In this document: in pieces, positions 35,385 to 47,654 of the stretch | Layout of the letters: every line of letters starts with the position of its first letter | Numbering within the stretch: the stretch's first letter is position 1 | Source: Typhlomys cinereus | Taxonomy: Eukaryota; Chordata; Mammalia; Rodentia; Platacanthomyidae | Direction of reading: 5' to 3' | NCBI GenBank assembly: GCA_023101885.1 | Contig: JALPQD010000143.1 | Location: 4,124,014-4,188,013 of the forward strand | Length of the DNA: 64,000 nucleotides | Translations under genes and position numbers: made by a program | The notes under the pieces: model-generated | The model's input: the letters and a program-made list of their open reading frames with translations, nothing else | What the model was told of the DNA's origin: nothing | The model's database searches: none

Positions 35385-36368
35385 TACCAAACCCACTTAG
35401 AGACACTCAAATACAAATCTCTGTAATACCCACAGTAATTGTAAAGATTATAAACAGGAAGATGTTGAAGGAGGGCCCCACCAGAAACAAGGAGAGAAGG
35501 GACCATGTTACAGCAGAGAAAATAGGCCACCATCAAGGACTGCAAGTAAGTAATGAGACATCTGATTAAGTTCACAGACTTTCCTTCCTAATCATTTGCA
35601 ACTGATGGGGTATGATCTCACCAGAAGGGGAGGGCATATAGGCTGCCTGATAGAAAGTAACCATTTTGCAAATGGGAGACTGACCCCTCCCTCATCATGG
35701 TCTCCTACTTTTATTCCTTCTACCTTTGAATATACTCTTATAAAAATACTCTAATTCAACAGGTTTTTATCTCTGGCCAGAGGGTGACATCCAATACCCA
35801 TCAGGATGGAGCCAAGGGCATTACAGGAGCAGCAAAACTTTAAAAAAAATCAACAAACCATAATTCAGAACATCAGAGATTCTACATCAACCACCAGGAA
35901 CTAAGCCAGCCTAATCTCTCCCTGAGAGGGCAGTAAGATTGTAAGAGCACAAGGATGTGAGGAGTAATGATATGCAAGATACTCCACACAAGGTAGGGCC
36001 AAAGCAATCATAATAGGACTTTGCATGACCTGCATTATGTCCAACACTTTATTGACCCCACAAAGTCTAGCATGGACTAAAGGCACTAGGATCCTTGAAG
36101 GCTAGGGACTGACAGTCACAGTAGTGTTCCTAAGCTTAAGGAGAACACAAGAAAGGGTTCTGGGAAATGCCCCTGGGTCCTTGCACCTCAGAGAAGAGGA
36201 CCCAGAGGAGAGTTTGGCATGCACGTTAAAGGATGCTCCAGGGATTGGGAGTGTAGCCACTGGGGGGGAGGCACTGGGGTTTGAGGAGGGAGAGAGGGAG
36301 GGGACTGGTGTACTTGTTAAGTTTGTATGAACAGAAATAAAAATAAATAAATAAAATAAAAAAAGAAA
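35385..36368 (+). repeat. L1 3' UTR and A-rich tail
   Basis: It begins after the ORF2 stop (IGGS then TAG at 35,382). It carries 'cagtaagattgtaagagc' (35,930), 'actaggatccttgaaggc' (36,088), 'cagaggagagtttggcatgc' (36,203), a purine G-rich tract at 36,240-36,308, and the tail. The same blocks identify the truncated copies elsewhere in the window. Confidence 0.9.
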
Positions 36369-36534
36369 TAGAAGCCATGGAAAAGCTCTCCATGGAGGGC
36401 AATAGATTGTACCTTCTGCTTGTCCAAATTCATGTGCTTCCCAGTACTGTTCCCTAAGTCATATCATTTTAGTGACTCAACAACCTATCAAAAACAATCT
36501 TTTTTTTAAAGTTCATTATTAAGATATCTACATC

Positions 36535-36900
36535 AGTTGAATAAATGTGTCAGCTTGACTATTGGAATCGAGCTTTAGAATTACCTGTGAAAAATTGTTT
36601 AGTTTAGGCAAGTCCTGAACACTCCTGTGGGAGATGATCTAATTTCTCTTGGAAAACCCAACCCATTGTGGGTGGAGCTATTCCTGAGCAGATGGACAGG
36701 ATGGAGAGAAAATGGGTTGGTTTATGCAGTCTCTCAGTCTTTCTGTGGATGAGCTGTGGTCAGTGCCTTCAGATCCTATTGTTGGTGTAAACTCACCTGC
36801 CACCTGACATCACTATGATGAATTGTAACCAAAAACTATAAGTTGAGAAAAAACCCTTGTTTCTGAGAAGTCCAATAAGCTTTAGCATATTACACAATTT
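36535..36900 (+). mobile_element. URR1-like hAT element, sense
   Basis: 'gtcagcttgactattgga', 'ttagaattacctgtgaaa', 'aacccattgtgggtggagct', 'atgatgaattgtaaccaaa', 'aaaaacccttgtttctgag'. The order is that of URR1. A second copy follows at 37,055 in the same orientation. Confidence 0.55.
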
Positions 36901-36903
36901 ATA

Positions 36904-36934
36904 TTATATATGTATGTATGTATGTATGTATGTT
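36904..36934 (+). repeat. (TATG)n microsatellite
   Basis: Short run of 'tatg' units between two URR1-like elements, followed by AT-rich 'atatatta' sequence. Confidence 0.9.
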
Positions 36935-37054
36935 ATGGTAAATGTAACATTACATATACATTTATTTTATATATTATATATATACAGTAAAAGCTTAACA
37001 ATGTTAATAATCAAATAGAAAAATTACAGCAGTTATGAACAAGAATTAGCTGCA

Positions 37055-37440
37055 GGTATGTCAACTTAATAATGAGGCTGAGCCTTTAGTCATACCTATG
37101 AAAAACTGTTCTGTTAAGGGAAGCCCCAAGCCTCTGTGGGAGGTTATCTAATTGATGCTAGAAGTCTCAGCTCTCAGGAGGTGGGACTATTCCCTAGACA
37201 GGCACATAAGTAGAGGCAGCTACTTCAATATTTTGGCATATAGACATGCTAGCAAACAAGACACTATGTCTCTCTCTGCTCTCCCTGTAGATTTAATATA
37301 ACCACTTCCCTTGACTCCTAATATGAAATCTTATGTCATGTTGATGAAGTATAACCAAGAATCTTAAACAAGAATAAATCCTTGTTCTCCCAAGTTGTTT
37401 GGGGTCATGTATTTATGTCAGCAACAGAAGAGAAATAGGA
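37055..37440 (+). mobile_element. URR1-like hAT element, second of a same-strand pair
   Basis: 'atgtcaacttaataatgagg', 'acctatgaaaaactgttctg', 'ctgtgggaggttatctaatt', 'aggaggtgggactattcc' and 'aagaataaatccttgttc' align to 36,535-36,900 block by block. The two have diverged considerably. Confidence 0.5.
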
Positions 37441-38500
37441 ACAGGAATATATTGTAATAAAAATATGCTCAGTCCCTCATTTCTTTCTCTTCCTTTTCTT
37501 TTCTGGCTTTGAACTATTAGATTCTCCATTTGATTTTGTAGAACTGGCTAGACCCAGCCTTCAAGCACCCCAGATCCAATTGCACTATTGTTCATGAATT
37601 TCTTGACTTTCTTATTTCTAAGAATAGTGACATTTTACTTGCCATTTACTTGCCAGAAGTTCAGTGAAATAAATGGTGTAATATGCTTAAAGCTTATTAG
37701 GCTTCTTGGAGACAAGGTGCTACATATGCATCATATCCCATCCCTGTTTATCTTCATTTTGAATGAAATTGAGATAAAATGAACACAGCTGGGTCTGGAG
37801 TCACAGTCAGAAGTTGAAGCAATCATTTGAGGAAAGAATTCTTCTCAGTCTGGGACAGATTTTCTTTCAGTGATTTAAAAATGAGACCATGAACATTTTC
37901 CTTCCTGAACCGATTCTCTGTATGTGATGATTCCCCCTGAATCTCATTATAACCTCCAAGCTTCCTTATGGTAAGTTAAGATTGGACTTTTTGTCACAAT
38001 TTATATAAACTTTCTTATGAAAAGGTCTTGAAATAAAAAGTGGGCAAATGAAATAAATGAATGTGTTTCATGAAAAAGAATGAGGAAAGAAGTAGCCACC
38101 ATCAGTCTGGTCAAAGTTGCATGTTTCAATGTGACAAGTTGGGACTTTTGAAATTACAGATGCATCTATCAGTACCGTGGCAATCCTACATCTCAGAGGG
38201 GAGACCAGGAAATGTTCTCAGAGAATTCTTAGTATGAGGAAATGTACATCATTCATCAGGAAGCCCCCAAGCCCGTTCTCTGAAGCCTAATTGCAGGGAT
38301 CCTATGGCTAACTAACCTCTGATGGAACACATTCTTACATTGTCTTTAGCCTCAACCACACTTGCATCATTTTAATCATTTCTAAATAGGCTGAATAATG
38401 TATGTTTACTCTGCTAAGAAGCTAGAGATGCTGAATTGAAACTTATCTACCATGCAATTGTGCACACCATGAGTACAGAACTTGTTCTGTAAGATTCTAG
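37441..38500. other. Gene-free stretch, nothing recognised
   Basis: No repeat family or exon-like structure recognised. Short chance ORFs only. Confidence 0.4.
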
Positions 38501-38728
38501 GGGGCTGGAGAGATGGCTCAGATATTAAGATACAGCCTCACAAGCAGAAGGTCCTGAGTTTTGATCTCAGGTCCTACATAAAAAAAAGTCAGGTGGAAAT
38601 GGAAGCACCCCTGGTGGGAGGAGCCTGGGAAAAACCCAGAGTGAAGCAAGAAGGAAGTAGAAGAAATCCAGGATGATTCCGAACAGAAGGCATACATGAC
38701 CCTCCACAGGGACACACAATGCCCTCCG

Positions 38729-38778
<50 letters not shown>

Positions 38779-38785
38779 TAAAAAA
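38501..38785 (+). mobile_element. B2-like SINE with (CA)n
   Basis: Head 'ggctggagagatggctcaga', B box 'ggtcctgagttttgatct', body 'ccctccacagggacacacaa', then an uninterrupted (CA)n tract of about 24 units (38,731-38,776) and an A-rich tail. The 3' body matches the copies at 20,099 and 21,795 better than the GC-rich copies at 13,867 and 17,284, so at least two subfamilies exist. Confidence 0.85.
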
Positions 38786-38861
38786 ATATATAATAGGAAT
38801 AGTTAGGTGCATCATGAACTCTTTCTAATATTTGTAGTTATTCTACAATGTAGCAACAATG

Positions 38862-38985
38862 TATAATCCTTTTAAAAATGAGGAAACCAAATCACAGAAA
38901 GTTAAATTACTTGTCTACAGTCATAAAACTATTTATGCCTAAACTATGTAAGCCTAAGCCACTGTCTGTAAAATCTAAGACTTTC
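38862..38985 (-). mobile_element. MIR fragment, antisense
   Basis: 'aaaatgaggaaaccaaatca', 'cagaaagttaaattacttgt' and 'ctacagtcataaaact' match the antisense MIR core. Confidence 0.6.
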
Positions 38986-41900
38986 AACTTTATCAAAGTA
39001 ATCATTAGATATTATGAATGATGAAAACTATTTGTTTTCCTTCCTTAAAAGAAGGACCAGATTTTATTGCATACTTGTAAACTGTGTTGTCAAAATAATA
39101 TTTTCGTTGACTTACTTGAATGTGGTCACTATTCATTCATGAAACGACATATAAAATAACATAAACTTCTAATAAAAGCAGTAGTGTTCAGAAAGGGTCA
39201 GAAATCTGGTTCTGCATTCTTTTGCCTTCTGCCAGATGCTATGAACATTTACTCAAGAAGGACCTGCTACCTCCTTCACTGATCCCAATTTCTTGCCAAT
39301 ATCAGGTAATAACTGGTTTTATGCTTCCACCCATCTGGCCTTTCTATTGCAAATCACTGACGTTCTTCCTTTTTCTTCTTTCAGACAGGCAGCAATTTCA
39401 GTCCCTTTCTGCCCTCTGCTCTAGCTCCTTCTTCTTTTTATATATAGAGACTTAATAGCCACATTTAAAGAGGAAAGTGCTGTCAGGGAGCAAGCAGATG
39501 CCAGTTCAGCCTCTGCTGCTGTTGGCCAGCAGCCTGGGCCAGTCACAGGTGGGCCTGAGTAGATCTGGGGCATCTTTGGGAGGGAAGCAATGGAGCACAG
39601 AGGTGATGATGACAAATTAAAGTTTTGCTGAAACAGATATGGAAACTGTCATTACTATTGTAATGACCTTCAGAATGTAAGTGCTGAGACTGTAATTCAT
39701 CAATGAACTTACAATCTGAGAATTTATTTATATAGCTGTCATGCTTCAGAAGCAAGAGATGAGATTTCAGATGAAAAATGTTCAAACTGTGGCAATCAGT
39801 TTCTTTGAGTTTGATGTGGACCATCATGTAGTACACATATGTGAATATCTGTAGCGTCACACTGTTTAACTGAGGGAAATAATCATTCTCTCATCCTGAA
39901 ATAAAAGTTCAAAGGTTCATGTGACAGACTCTGGGATTTCCATTTACTCACTAGGTGTATGGGTGCAGTTGGGATGAATAAATACTAGATTCCCCTAACA
40001 TCTTTTAGAATACTCCTGATGAAACCAGAAAAGGTCATCTGGTCTACCTCCAGAGACTGACCAGGAAAGTCCTGCAAAGTTGCTGATTCTCTTGGCTAGG
40101 GAGCCAGATCTGGGAATTTCCTCATAAAATTTGGCAGAGATTTCCTACTTGTTTATGGTAGACTCTGTATTAAAGAAGAGTAACCATTCTCATTTCCTCA
40201 AGGGTGTTTGGCTAAACCAATTTGCCAGCTAGACAACTACCCCTAGACTGGCTTTGGGCTCTGAACACTTCCTATATCCACATATTTAGTGTGCTGCTAA
40301 GGAGGCCATTGAACTAGTAGGTTTCAAATTCTGACTTTCTGTGTGATCCAAGCTAATTATTTGAAGCCTCTCAACTAATTCTCTTTAGTTCGAAAGCAGA
40401 CTATAATTTCCGTCCCTAAGATCATGATGGTAAAGGTTGCTAGGCACTGGTGGGTAGCATAGGTATGCAATTCCTTGTACATGAAGCCCTGGAATCCAAG
40501 AATACATCCTGCTAGGTTGGCATCACTTTGATCTGCTATAAAATGTTATCAGCCACATAATTATACTGAGCTGGGAAGATAAGAAGAAATGAGACTGGTC
40601 AACGCATTCACCAGGAGGACTTAGCAAATGCTCACATAAAATACTAACATACCTCTCTACTCAACCCAACATCCCACTTATTCCTGGAAACATTTGTTAG
40701 AAATTGTTGTTGTTTGGAGAAGTGGTATAAATGGAATCAAGTGAAACACTCTAGTGACCACTATCAATGTGAGCTACTATATTTCTACAACTAGGGCTGT
40801 GGTGGTATATATAACAACTATAGTAAATTTTTATGGCTTAGCCTTTTCATATGTACCCATCATTTCTATGCTAGAGCTCATTAAAGATTGAAATATGGAA
40901 TAATTAAGCTGGACCATATGGTTTCCAGGGATCAGTGATAAACAACAAGCTTTTTTCATTCTTATAACTTTTATAACTGTGATAGTTTCTCTTGAAATGT
41001 AAGCACAATGAACAGAAAAGCAGAAAGAAAAATAATCCTAGATCATCTAAACTTCAAATTATAGTTTGAATTATGATTACCTAAGAAATCTCTTTGATTT
41101 TATTTCTACAACTGTAACAAGGGAAAATTATATTCATACCTATAATATTAAGAAGCACAAATAAAGACACATAGAGTGATTGCAAAATTAAATTCCTACC
41201 CACATGAATTCCCAGCCATCAGCACAACATTGGCATAAAGCACTAACAAGTAGGTGATTTGTTTCATGAGGGAAGAAAGTGACAAAGTTGTTGCCTCCCT
41301 ATGAAATTCTATTGAGAAGCAAAAAGGATAATTAATTGAGAGTCAGGAGACCTGGATTAGAGCTCCAGAATGACCTTGTGCTAATTGGAAGACTTTTCTT
41401 CTAGGAGCATTGCATGCCTTATTCAGCAACTGAAGAAGCTGGCATTTTTTGGTCCCTCTCCATTGCTAATTAGCTAATGATTTTACTTAATCAATAGTGC
41501 AGAAGGATTATGGTATCAATAGTGCTTTCCTGAGATCTAGTAGAAGTACAATGGTTCAGAAGATAGGGAGGGAGAAGGGGGTGATTAGAAGATGTAGGAG
41601 AAGATGAAGTCTTGGAGAGGAAGAGAATGCAAGCAAAGGAAGATTCCTTTCGGTTTCACAGAGGGTGTCAACCTGATAACACTTCTCGGTGCTCTTTATT
41701 CATCTTCTTGCTGCTCTTCTTTTTCTCGCTTCACAAGTCAGAATGAACAATGCCTAACTGATAGTCTTGTCTTCCCACTCTCACAGTGTCTATTTTCACC
41801 TCCCTCCAAATCTTCATATTCCAAAGTCAACATCATCTCTTTCTCTCAACAATTCAACTCATGCATTCACCCTCCAATCACAAGTTAGGCAAAGTATAAT

Positions 41901-42552
41901 AAACTAACAATTGAGGGTGTGTTCACCTTTAACATCCCTCATTCCTCTGGATGTTCAGCTACACAGTTTTGAAAGAAAGTTCCAGTACACATCTCATGCT
42001 AACAGAACACAGAAATGAAAGACAAATCCAAGTGTTTGGGAACACTTCTGGCTCTCCCACCACAGCTACCAAGATGTCCTGGGATTCTGTTCCACAAGGT
42101 CATTTCCCAAAAGTCCCTGTGGCTTTCCTCAGCCTCTTTCCATCCATTGCATCCAAACACATAAAAGCTAAGATGCTGGAAACTTATCATAGAACTCCCT
42201 TGAGGAAGCATAAAGTCTCCCTGAACTAATCAGAATATAAATAAGCAAACATAACTAAACAAATGAATAAATAACTGCTTCCATGGTGATGACACCAGGG
42301 GCTGTGCTTCTGGGAATGGAAGACTCAGAATGTCACTTCTGCATAAGTCAGAAGATACTTAAACACAGCAGCCAACTAAGAGAAAGGAAACAGCTCAAAA
42401 TGGGAATAGCTCAAGTTATTTCTTATGCCTTCTTATTTTGATACAAAAATATTTATTCCCAGCATAGTATTTAATCACCAGTGACATATAAGGACAGTCA
42501 CCTTTTTACTTTGTCATATAGCCCTCTTCATACTTTCTGTTGCAGGCATCCT
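38986..42552. other. Largely unique sequence with MIR traces
   Basis: No gene recognised. 40,335-40,460 ('ctttctgtgtgatccaagct', 'agcctctcaactaattctc') and 41,345-41,405 ('ggagacctggattagagctc', 'aatgaccttgtgctaatt') resemble sense MIR. 'gagctgggaagataagaag' at 40,569 may be a SINE head remnant. The rest is unassigned. Confidence 0.4.
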
Positions 42553-42955
42553 ACATTGGTTACTGATAAATGACCGTCAAATGGCTTAAAGGAACAAGGG
42601 GTTTATTCTCTTACAATTCCTGGTTACAGTTCTTAGTCCAGCTTGACAGGAGAGCATACGCCAACACCAGGGCTGAGGGAACTGGCCACACCATCACTGC
42701 ATAACAGCTGAGAGATGGACAATCCTTACTCGCCAGAACAACATGTCTGGCCAAGTGAACAGAAGGATGCCAATTCTCTCAACCAGCTCTCTGTGATTTA
42801 TCCAGGACCTAATCCCATCGTCTTCCCCATCAGCTGGACAATCTCCTTCAGGTTTGCTCTGGGCTTAACTCAACCATCAACTCTCTACAATTGTGCCCAG
42901 AGCTCAAACCCTCAACAATCAAGTTGACACCTGTGTCTAATTATGATACTTTCCA
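42553..42955 (-). mobile_element. URR1-like element, lineage subfamily, copy 2 (antisense)
   Basis: Closely related to 15,350-15,785: 'actgataaatgaccgtcaaa', 'cagcttgacaggagagcata', 'caacaccagggctgagggaa', 'tctcaaccagctctctg', 'ccccatcagctggacaatct', 'gggcttaactcaaccatcaa'. No coding capacity. Confidence 0.65.
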
Positions 42956-43382
42956 AACCCATCTGGGCATGAGTAACTTAGGGTGGAAGTTCTATCACAC
43001 CTGCAACAGAGCCTTGGACTCCAGCTCCCTGACTGCATCAGAGGAAAGCCTTTCCTTTCCTCTCACAAACGCAAAGGAATTTCTACAACTCTTGACTATG
43101 AGGCTAACGCTTATGATTCAAACCACAGTAACAACGGAAAAAGTGTTGACACCTCCCTAATCATGAAGCTAAAACTGCTTATCTGCTTATCTGCTACTTC
43201 AAAAGTCAGTGAGCTATGAGGAAGACTTGTACCCTGTTCTATCCATCTATGCTCCTGGGATGTTGTTCCACAAAGATTAATATGCATGCTTATTTTTTAT
43301 ATAATAGGAATCAAAACAACTCATCATCTAGATTATTATTGCGTACAATTGTTAAATTCCTTCAATACATGTCCACATATTT

Positions 43383-43418
43383 TAAACATTTTATTGTTTA
43401 TGAGAGAGATAGACAAAC

Positions 43419-43469
<51 letters not shown>

Positions 43470-43606
43470 TGATGCACTTCTATGGTGAATCAGTAAAGGT
43501 CAGAGGATTATTTTTCTCCTTCCATTATGTGGGCTTCTGGAGATTGAACTCAGGTCACCAGGTTTGCCAGCAGGCTTCTTACCCATACAGCCATCTCACT
43601 GGGCTC
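43383..43606 (-). mobile_element. B3-like SINE with (GA)n, antisense
   Basis: The minus strand reads 'cagtgagatggctgtatggg' (A-box region), 'tgacctgagttcaatctcca' (B box), then 'ggaaggagaaaaataatcct' and 'ctctgacctttactg', as in B3. On the plus strand a (GA)n tract (43,417-43,467) sits where other SINEs here have CA repeats. The plus ORFs here are low-complexity artefacts. Confidence 0.75.
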
Positions 43607-44522
43607 ATAGTTAAAAAAAAAAATATTGCCTACAATACCTAGAGATTCCTGGAAAAGTTGGGATAAAAAGTGTGAATAAAGTGAACTATTCTTGCTTGGG
43701 GCAATCAGGGCTACAAGTACCAGATACCTCTAAAGGAATTATGTATAGTTTTGGATTAGAAACAACCTACAAAAATTGCCAGCACCAATTCTATGTTTCT
43801 TGATCTCCTGAGACACTGAACCTAAAATACCTTCTTCTTTGCCTGTTATTCTCTATCCTTATACTGTGTTTCTTCTTTAAAACATATATTACTATTTGAA
43901 TTTAAGGTTTGACAGAAACTAGAGGGTGGGCATTAGCTACATTCATATTCAAAAGCATATTCAATTCATTTTCTGATGCTGTAATTCTATGTTTTTATCC
44001 AATTCTTGCACAAATTTTCAGATGATGTATCTATAATTTTAAAAAAATAGTCCATCTCTTCATTTGAAAAACCACAATGAAGTATTTTCTATTTCTAGAC
44101 TTTGGAAGATGTCTTTAGTATACTTATTATACCATTAAGTAATCCTGAGATCATCTCAGGCAAGAAGAGGGGGATTAAACAACACATTAGTATGGATGTA
44201 TGTTACTTGGGCTCATCAGTAACATTAGATATTACCTCCACAGCTATAATTGGAATACATAATCTCCAGTCGCATTAAATCTTACTCTAGTCCCAGCAGG
44301 CTCTCAAATCAACTAATTAACACAAAGGTCATTGTTCTCATTTTTAGAAATACCAACAGATTGTAGAGATGCAACACAGATTATGCTGCTAGGTTTGGAA
44401 TGGCACAGCAGGAAATAATCTTCTGCTTCACAACAAAGGAGTGGGCCATGTCTCTGGATGCCTAGATTTTAACAAAAATAAAGAGGAGCAGAGGAATCAT
44501 TCCAGTCAAAATACTCCTGATG
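43607..44522. other. Gene-free stretch, nothing recognised
   Basis: AT-rich DNA without a recognised repeat or exon. Confidence 0.4.
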
Positions 44523-44844
44523 GGGCTGGGGAGATGCTCAGTGGGTAAAGAGCTTGCTATGCACGCCTTAGGATGGCAGTTAGGATCTCCAGATAGCTAC
44601 ATAAAAGGCAGGTGCAGCAGTGCATGCCTATAAGCCCAGTGCTACGGCACAGACAGTTGGATCTCAAGGCTCACTGGGAGCCACTCTAACCAAAACGGTG
44701 AGATCCAGATTCATCAAAGGACCCTGTCTTAAAGTATAAGGTGGGAATGATAGAAAAAGGCTCCTGACATCAACCTCTGCCCTCCACACATGCCTGCATG
44801 GGCAAAAGTATCCCATCTCCCATGCTTATCTACATACTTGTAAT

Positions 44845-44892
<48 letters not shown>
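44523..44892 (+). mobile_element. B4-like SINE with (CA)n
   Basis: tRNA-like head 'ggctggggagatgctcagtg'. A B1/B4-type body follows: 'gtgcatgcctataagcccag', 'gctcactgggagccactcta', 'aaaggaccctgtcttaaa', 'caacctctgccctccacaca'. A (CA)n tract at 44,846-44,890 ends it. Confidence 0.75.
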
Positions 44893-45254
44893 CTGGGTGG
44901 AAAACATTGTTGTAAGCAGACTTCCAATGCCTGTGGATTTCCTGATATACTCTTAATGATGAGCCTTCTGTAGCTCATCATAGCTATGGGAGCCTTCAGT
45001 AAACTAATATTTACCTCCATTATTACTATTAGTGATGTGCAGGCGGTACATATTAGAAAAAGTAGAAACAAGAAGATAATTTTAGCATAAAGTAGAAGGT
45101 GATATGCACCAGGAAAGTACATGGATTGTTTTTCTATTGCCTGATGGAAAAAGGAAAGTTGAAGCAAGGATGATTTCAAGCTGGGAAGGAATCAGAGGGG
45201 GATTCCTGTTTTATCTAGCTACATAATAAACATACAAGGTCATCTCAGATACGG

Positions 45255-45412
45255 AACAAATGGCCAACTCCATGCTGAAGGAGATGACTTTCAACAGAAC
45301 CTTGAGAATAGGAAGGATTTGGAAATGCAGTGACATAGGAGAATGTTTTCTAACACTTGAGTACAGGCATAATGCATATGCTGTGGAACACAGGAGCAGG
45401 TTCATTCGTTCA
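45255..45412 (+). mobile_element. L2 fragment
   Basis: 'actttcaacagaaccttgag', 'aataggaaggatttggaaat' and 'gtacaggcataatgcatatg' parallel the L2 block at 8760-8870. Ancient. Confidence 0.45.
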
Positions 45413-46004
45413 TGAACTATGTATCAGTTCAACTATTTGATCTCTACTTCAGTTATCTCTCCCATGACTGGCTCCAACTTGTGAAGGTAGCAGAGACCTA
45501 GGGGATTCTCATTAACCCACCTTAGTGCATCTAACTCTTTGCTGACAAATGCTGGCAAAAGCAGATTGATGAGGGCACCACCGGATCACAGAAGCACAGC
45601 TGGGCATACATATCAATACAATGTCCCGTTTGAGAGGCAATCACTGAAACTGGGCAGTCGAGTAGGGAAGTTGACCACAACTAAAGTTGTTCTGCTTTTC
45701 AGATGCCAAAAGAAAACAAATAATAATTGAAGATGGAATCAGGGTGACAATTCCTCTGCAAAACTGCTCTGTGATAACTGAACAAATACCAAACTTTTCC
45801 CATTTGGAGCGCAAGGAATAAGTACAACTTATACAAGGCACAAAGCTGACTTAAGGGAGCTCAGTTTCTGAAGTTTTTGCTTTGAGCACAAGAAGAAACA
45901 GAACTAGTCTCCAATGGCGTCAATGAAGGAAAATCTAGATTTGTTTGCCCCCTCTTGATCTTGTTGAAAATTTGATAGAAATGCTGACTAAATTCACATG
46001 CGCT

Positions 46005-46215
46005 TTTGCTTTTTAGATTTATTTTCATTTGTGTGTGTGGAAGGGTACGCACACATGTGTACATGAATATCTGCACCTATGTATGCTCAGAGGCCAGAAG
46101 AGATCATTGGGGGTCCTTTTCCATCATGCTCTATCTTTTCCTCTAGGGCAGAGTGTCTCCCTGAACCTGGGACTCATACCTATGCTGCACTGAAAGCATG
46201 AAAGTCCCCCCAAAT
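46005..46215 (-). mobile_element. B3-like SINE, antisense, degraded
   Basis: 'tttagatttattttcatttg', CA/TG-like degenerate tract, 'gctcagaggccagaagagat' and 'ctgaacctgggactcatacc' follow the antisense order of B3 SINEs. Confidence 0.5.
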
Positions 46216-46222
46216 CTTTCAT

Positions 46223-46642
46223 TCTGTCATAGTTAAGCACAGGTATCAACTTGACTGTTGAGGGTTTGAGCTCTGGGTACATTTGTAGAGAATTAATGGT
46301 TGAGTTAAGCCCAGAGCAAACCTGCAAGAGATTGTCTAGCTGATGGGGAAGGACCAGCCCATGGTAGGTGGGATTAGGCCCTGGAATAAATCACAGAGAG
46401 CTGGTTGAGAGAGTCAGCATCCTTCTGTTCACTTGGTCAGACATGCTGATCTAGCAAATAAGGATTGTCCATCTCTCAGCCATTATGTGGTGATAGTGTG
46501 TCCAGTTCCCTCAGCCCTGGTGTTGGTGTGTGCTCTCCCATCAAGCTGAACTGAAAACTGTAACCAGGAATCATAAGAGAGAATAAACCCTTATTCCCTC
46601 AAGCCATTTAATGGTCCTTTATCAGCAACCACCCAGGATGAC
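46223..46642 (+). mobile_element. URR1-like element, lineage subfamily, copy 3 (sense)
   Basis: Reverse complement of the family at 15,350 and 42,553: 'gtatcaacttgactgttgag', 'gagttaagcccagagcaaac', 'gattgtctagctgatgggga', 'gagctggttgagagagtcag', 'cagccctggtgttggtgtgt', 'gagaataaacccttattccc'. It ends near 'tttatcagcaacc'. Confidence 0.65.
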
Positions 46643-46674
46643 TGCAACACCCTCTATGTTCTCTGATCACAGTC

Positions 46675-46790
46675 AGGGTTACAGACTTTTGTAAGGGGTA
46701 CCTAGCTTGTTTCATGGGTACTGAGACCTGAACTCTAGTCCTCATGATTGAGGGATCTTTATTGCTGAGTCATCATTTCAGCCACTTCCT
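46675..46790 (-). mobile_element. B2/B3 SINE fragment, antisense
   Basis: 'ttacagacttttgtaagggg', 'gggtactgagacctgaactc' and 'gctgagtcatcatttcagcc' match the antisense tRNA-derived half of B2/B3. Confidence 0.55.
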
Positions 46791-47654
46791 TTACAAGTAC
46801 ATGTCAAATGCTCTTACAGAAAAATGTTCATGCATTCATAAATGCAATTGCTGCATGCATGTTCCTAAGGTGTGGCCTTATTTTTCCATTTGATGACACC
46901 ACTACTTCCTTCCATTTACACAACCCTCTCCAAAAGGTATTCCTGGTGAAAATCATTGCATTCTGCTAATATTTTCTTTAAGCTCATGTAATCATTTATG
47001 TATGTACAGATACACAATGTGTGGTTAATATTTAAGCAACTTGTGTACAGTAAAAACAGGCCTTAAGTATTTTTCCTATTTATCTTGTTATATCATTTAG
47101 CATCTCTTTGGGCAGATCACTCCATCTCCAATGGTTTCCCACTAATTCATCTTCTACATGACTGCATTATGTTCATGGAATGCACATGAGGTTGTAGGCA
47201 TTATACTTAACTTTATTCTTTCTGGTAATGTTAATGACAACAGAATAATGACATTTCAAATACCACCAAGATACGCTTATTAAAGCATGTCTTCAAATCA
47301 GCAGAAAACACTGTGCAAACCTAATTACACCTGTGAATATCATGAACAGAAACCTGAGACTTGCAACTGCTTCAGTCTTCCTCCCCATAGAGCAACTGAA
47401 GCCTGCAGCTTCACCATCTGGACAGGGAAGCAGACAGATAATGACCCACATTGAAATTAGCATTCTAAATGAATGGTTTCCATTATGCACCCATTCCATT
47501 ACTAAATTCTTCATACTTGGCATCTACTCTTTTGTATGCATCTACTCTTTTGTATACTCTTTTTTTGTTTCCAGTGTACTTATTTTTTCTTCATTGGTCC
47601 AGACATACTGCCCAAAGTACAAAAAAAAAAAATCTTTATTTCCTTCTCTTCTAT
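46791..47654. other. Gene-free stretch, nothing recognised
   Basis: The 119-codon plus ORF (47,333-47,692) runs into MLT1-derived sequence and has no recognisable motif, so it was not called. Confidence 0.4.

Larger units (their letters stand above)
30048..36368 (+). mobile_element. Near full-length LINE-1, inactive
   Basis: It contains, in order, a GC-rich 5' UTR with repeated monomers, ORF1, a short spacer, ORF2, a 3' UTR with a purine-rich G tract, and an A-rich tail ('aataaaaataaataaata'). Its length of about 6.3 kb is normal for rodent L1. ORF1 and ORF2 are interrupted by frameshifts and stops, so it cannot move itself. Short sense or antisense copies of its 3' end recur at 20,789, 51,792, 61,105 and 62,207. 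Confidence 0.95.

Noticed and set aside
36904..36934. CRISPR-like or regulatory repeat array
   Set aside because: It is a plain TATG microsatellite without spacers. No CRISPR features exist in this eukaryotic sequence.
43216..43642. ORFs with RERERE runs
   Set aside because: They translate the (GA)n tract of a B3-like SINE.
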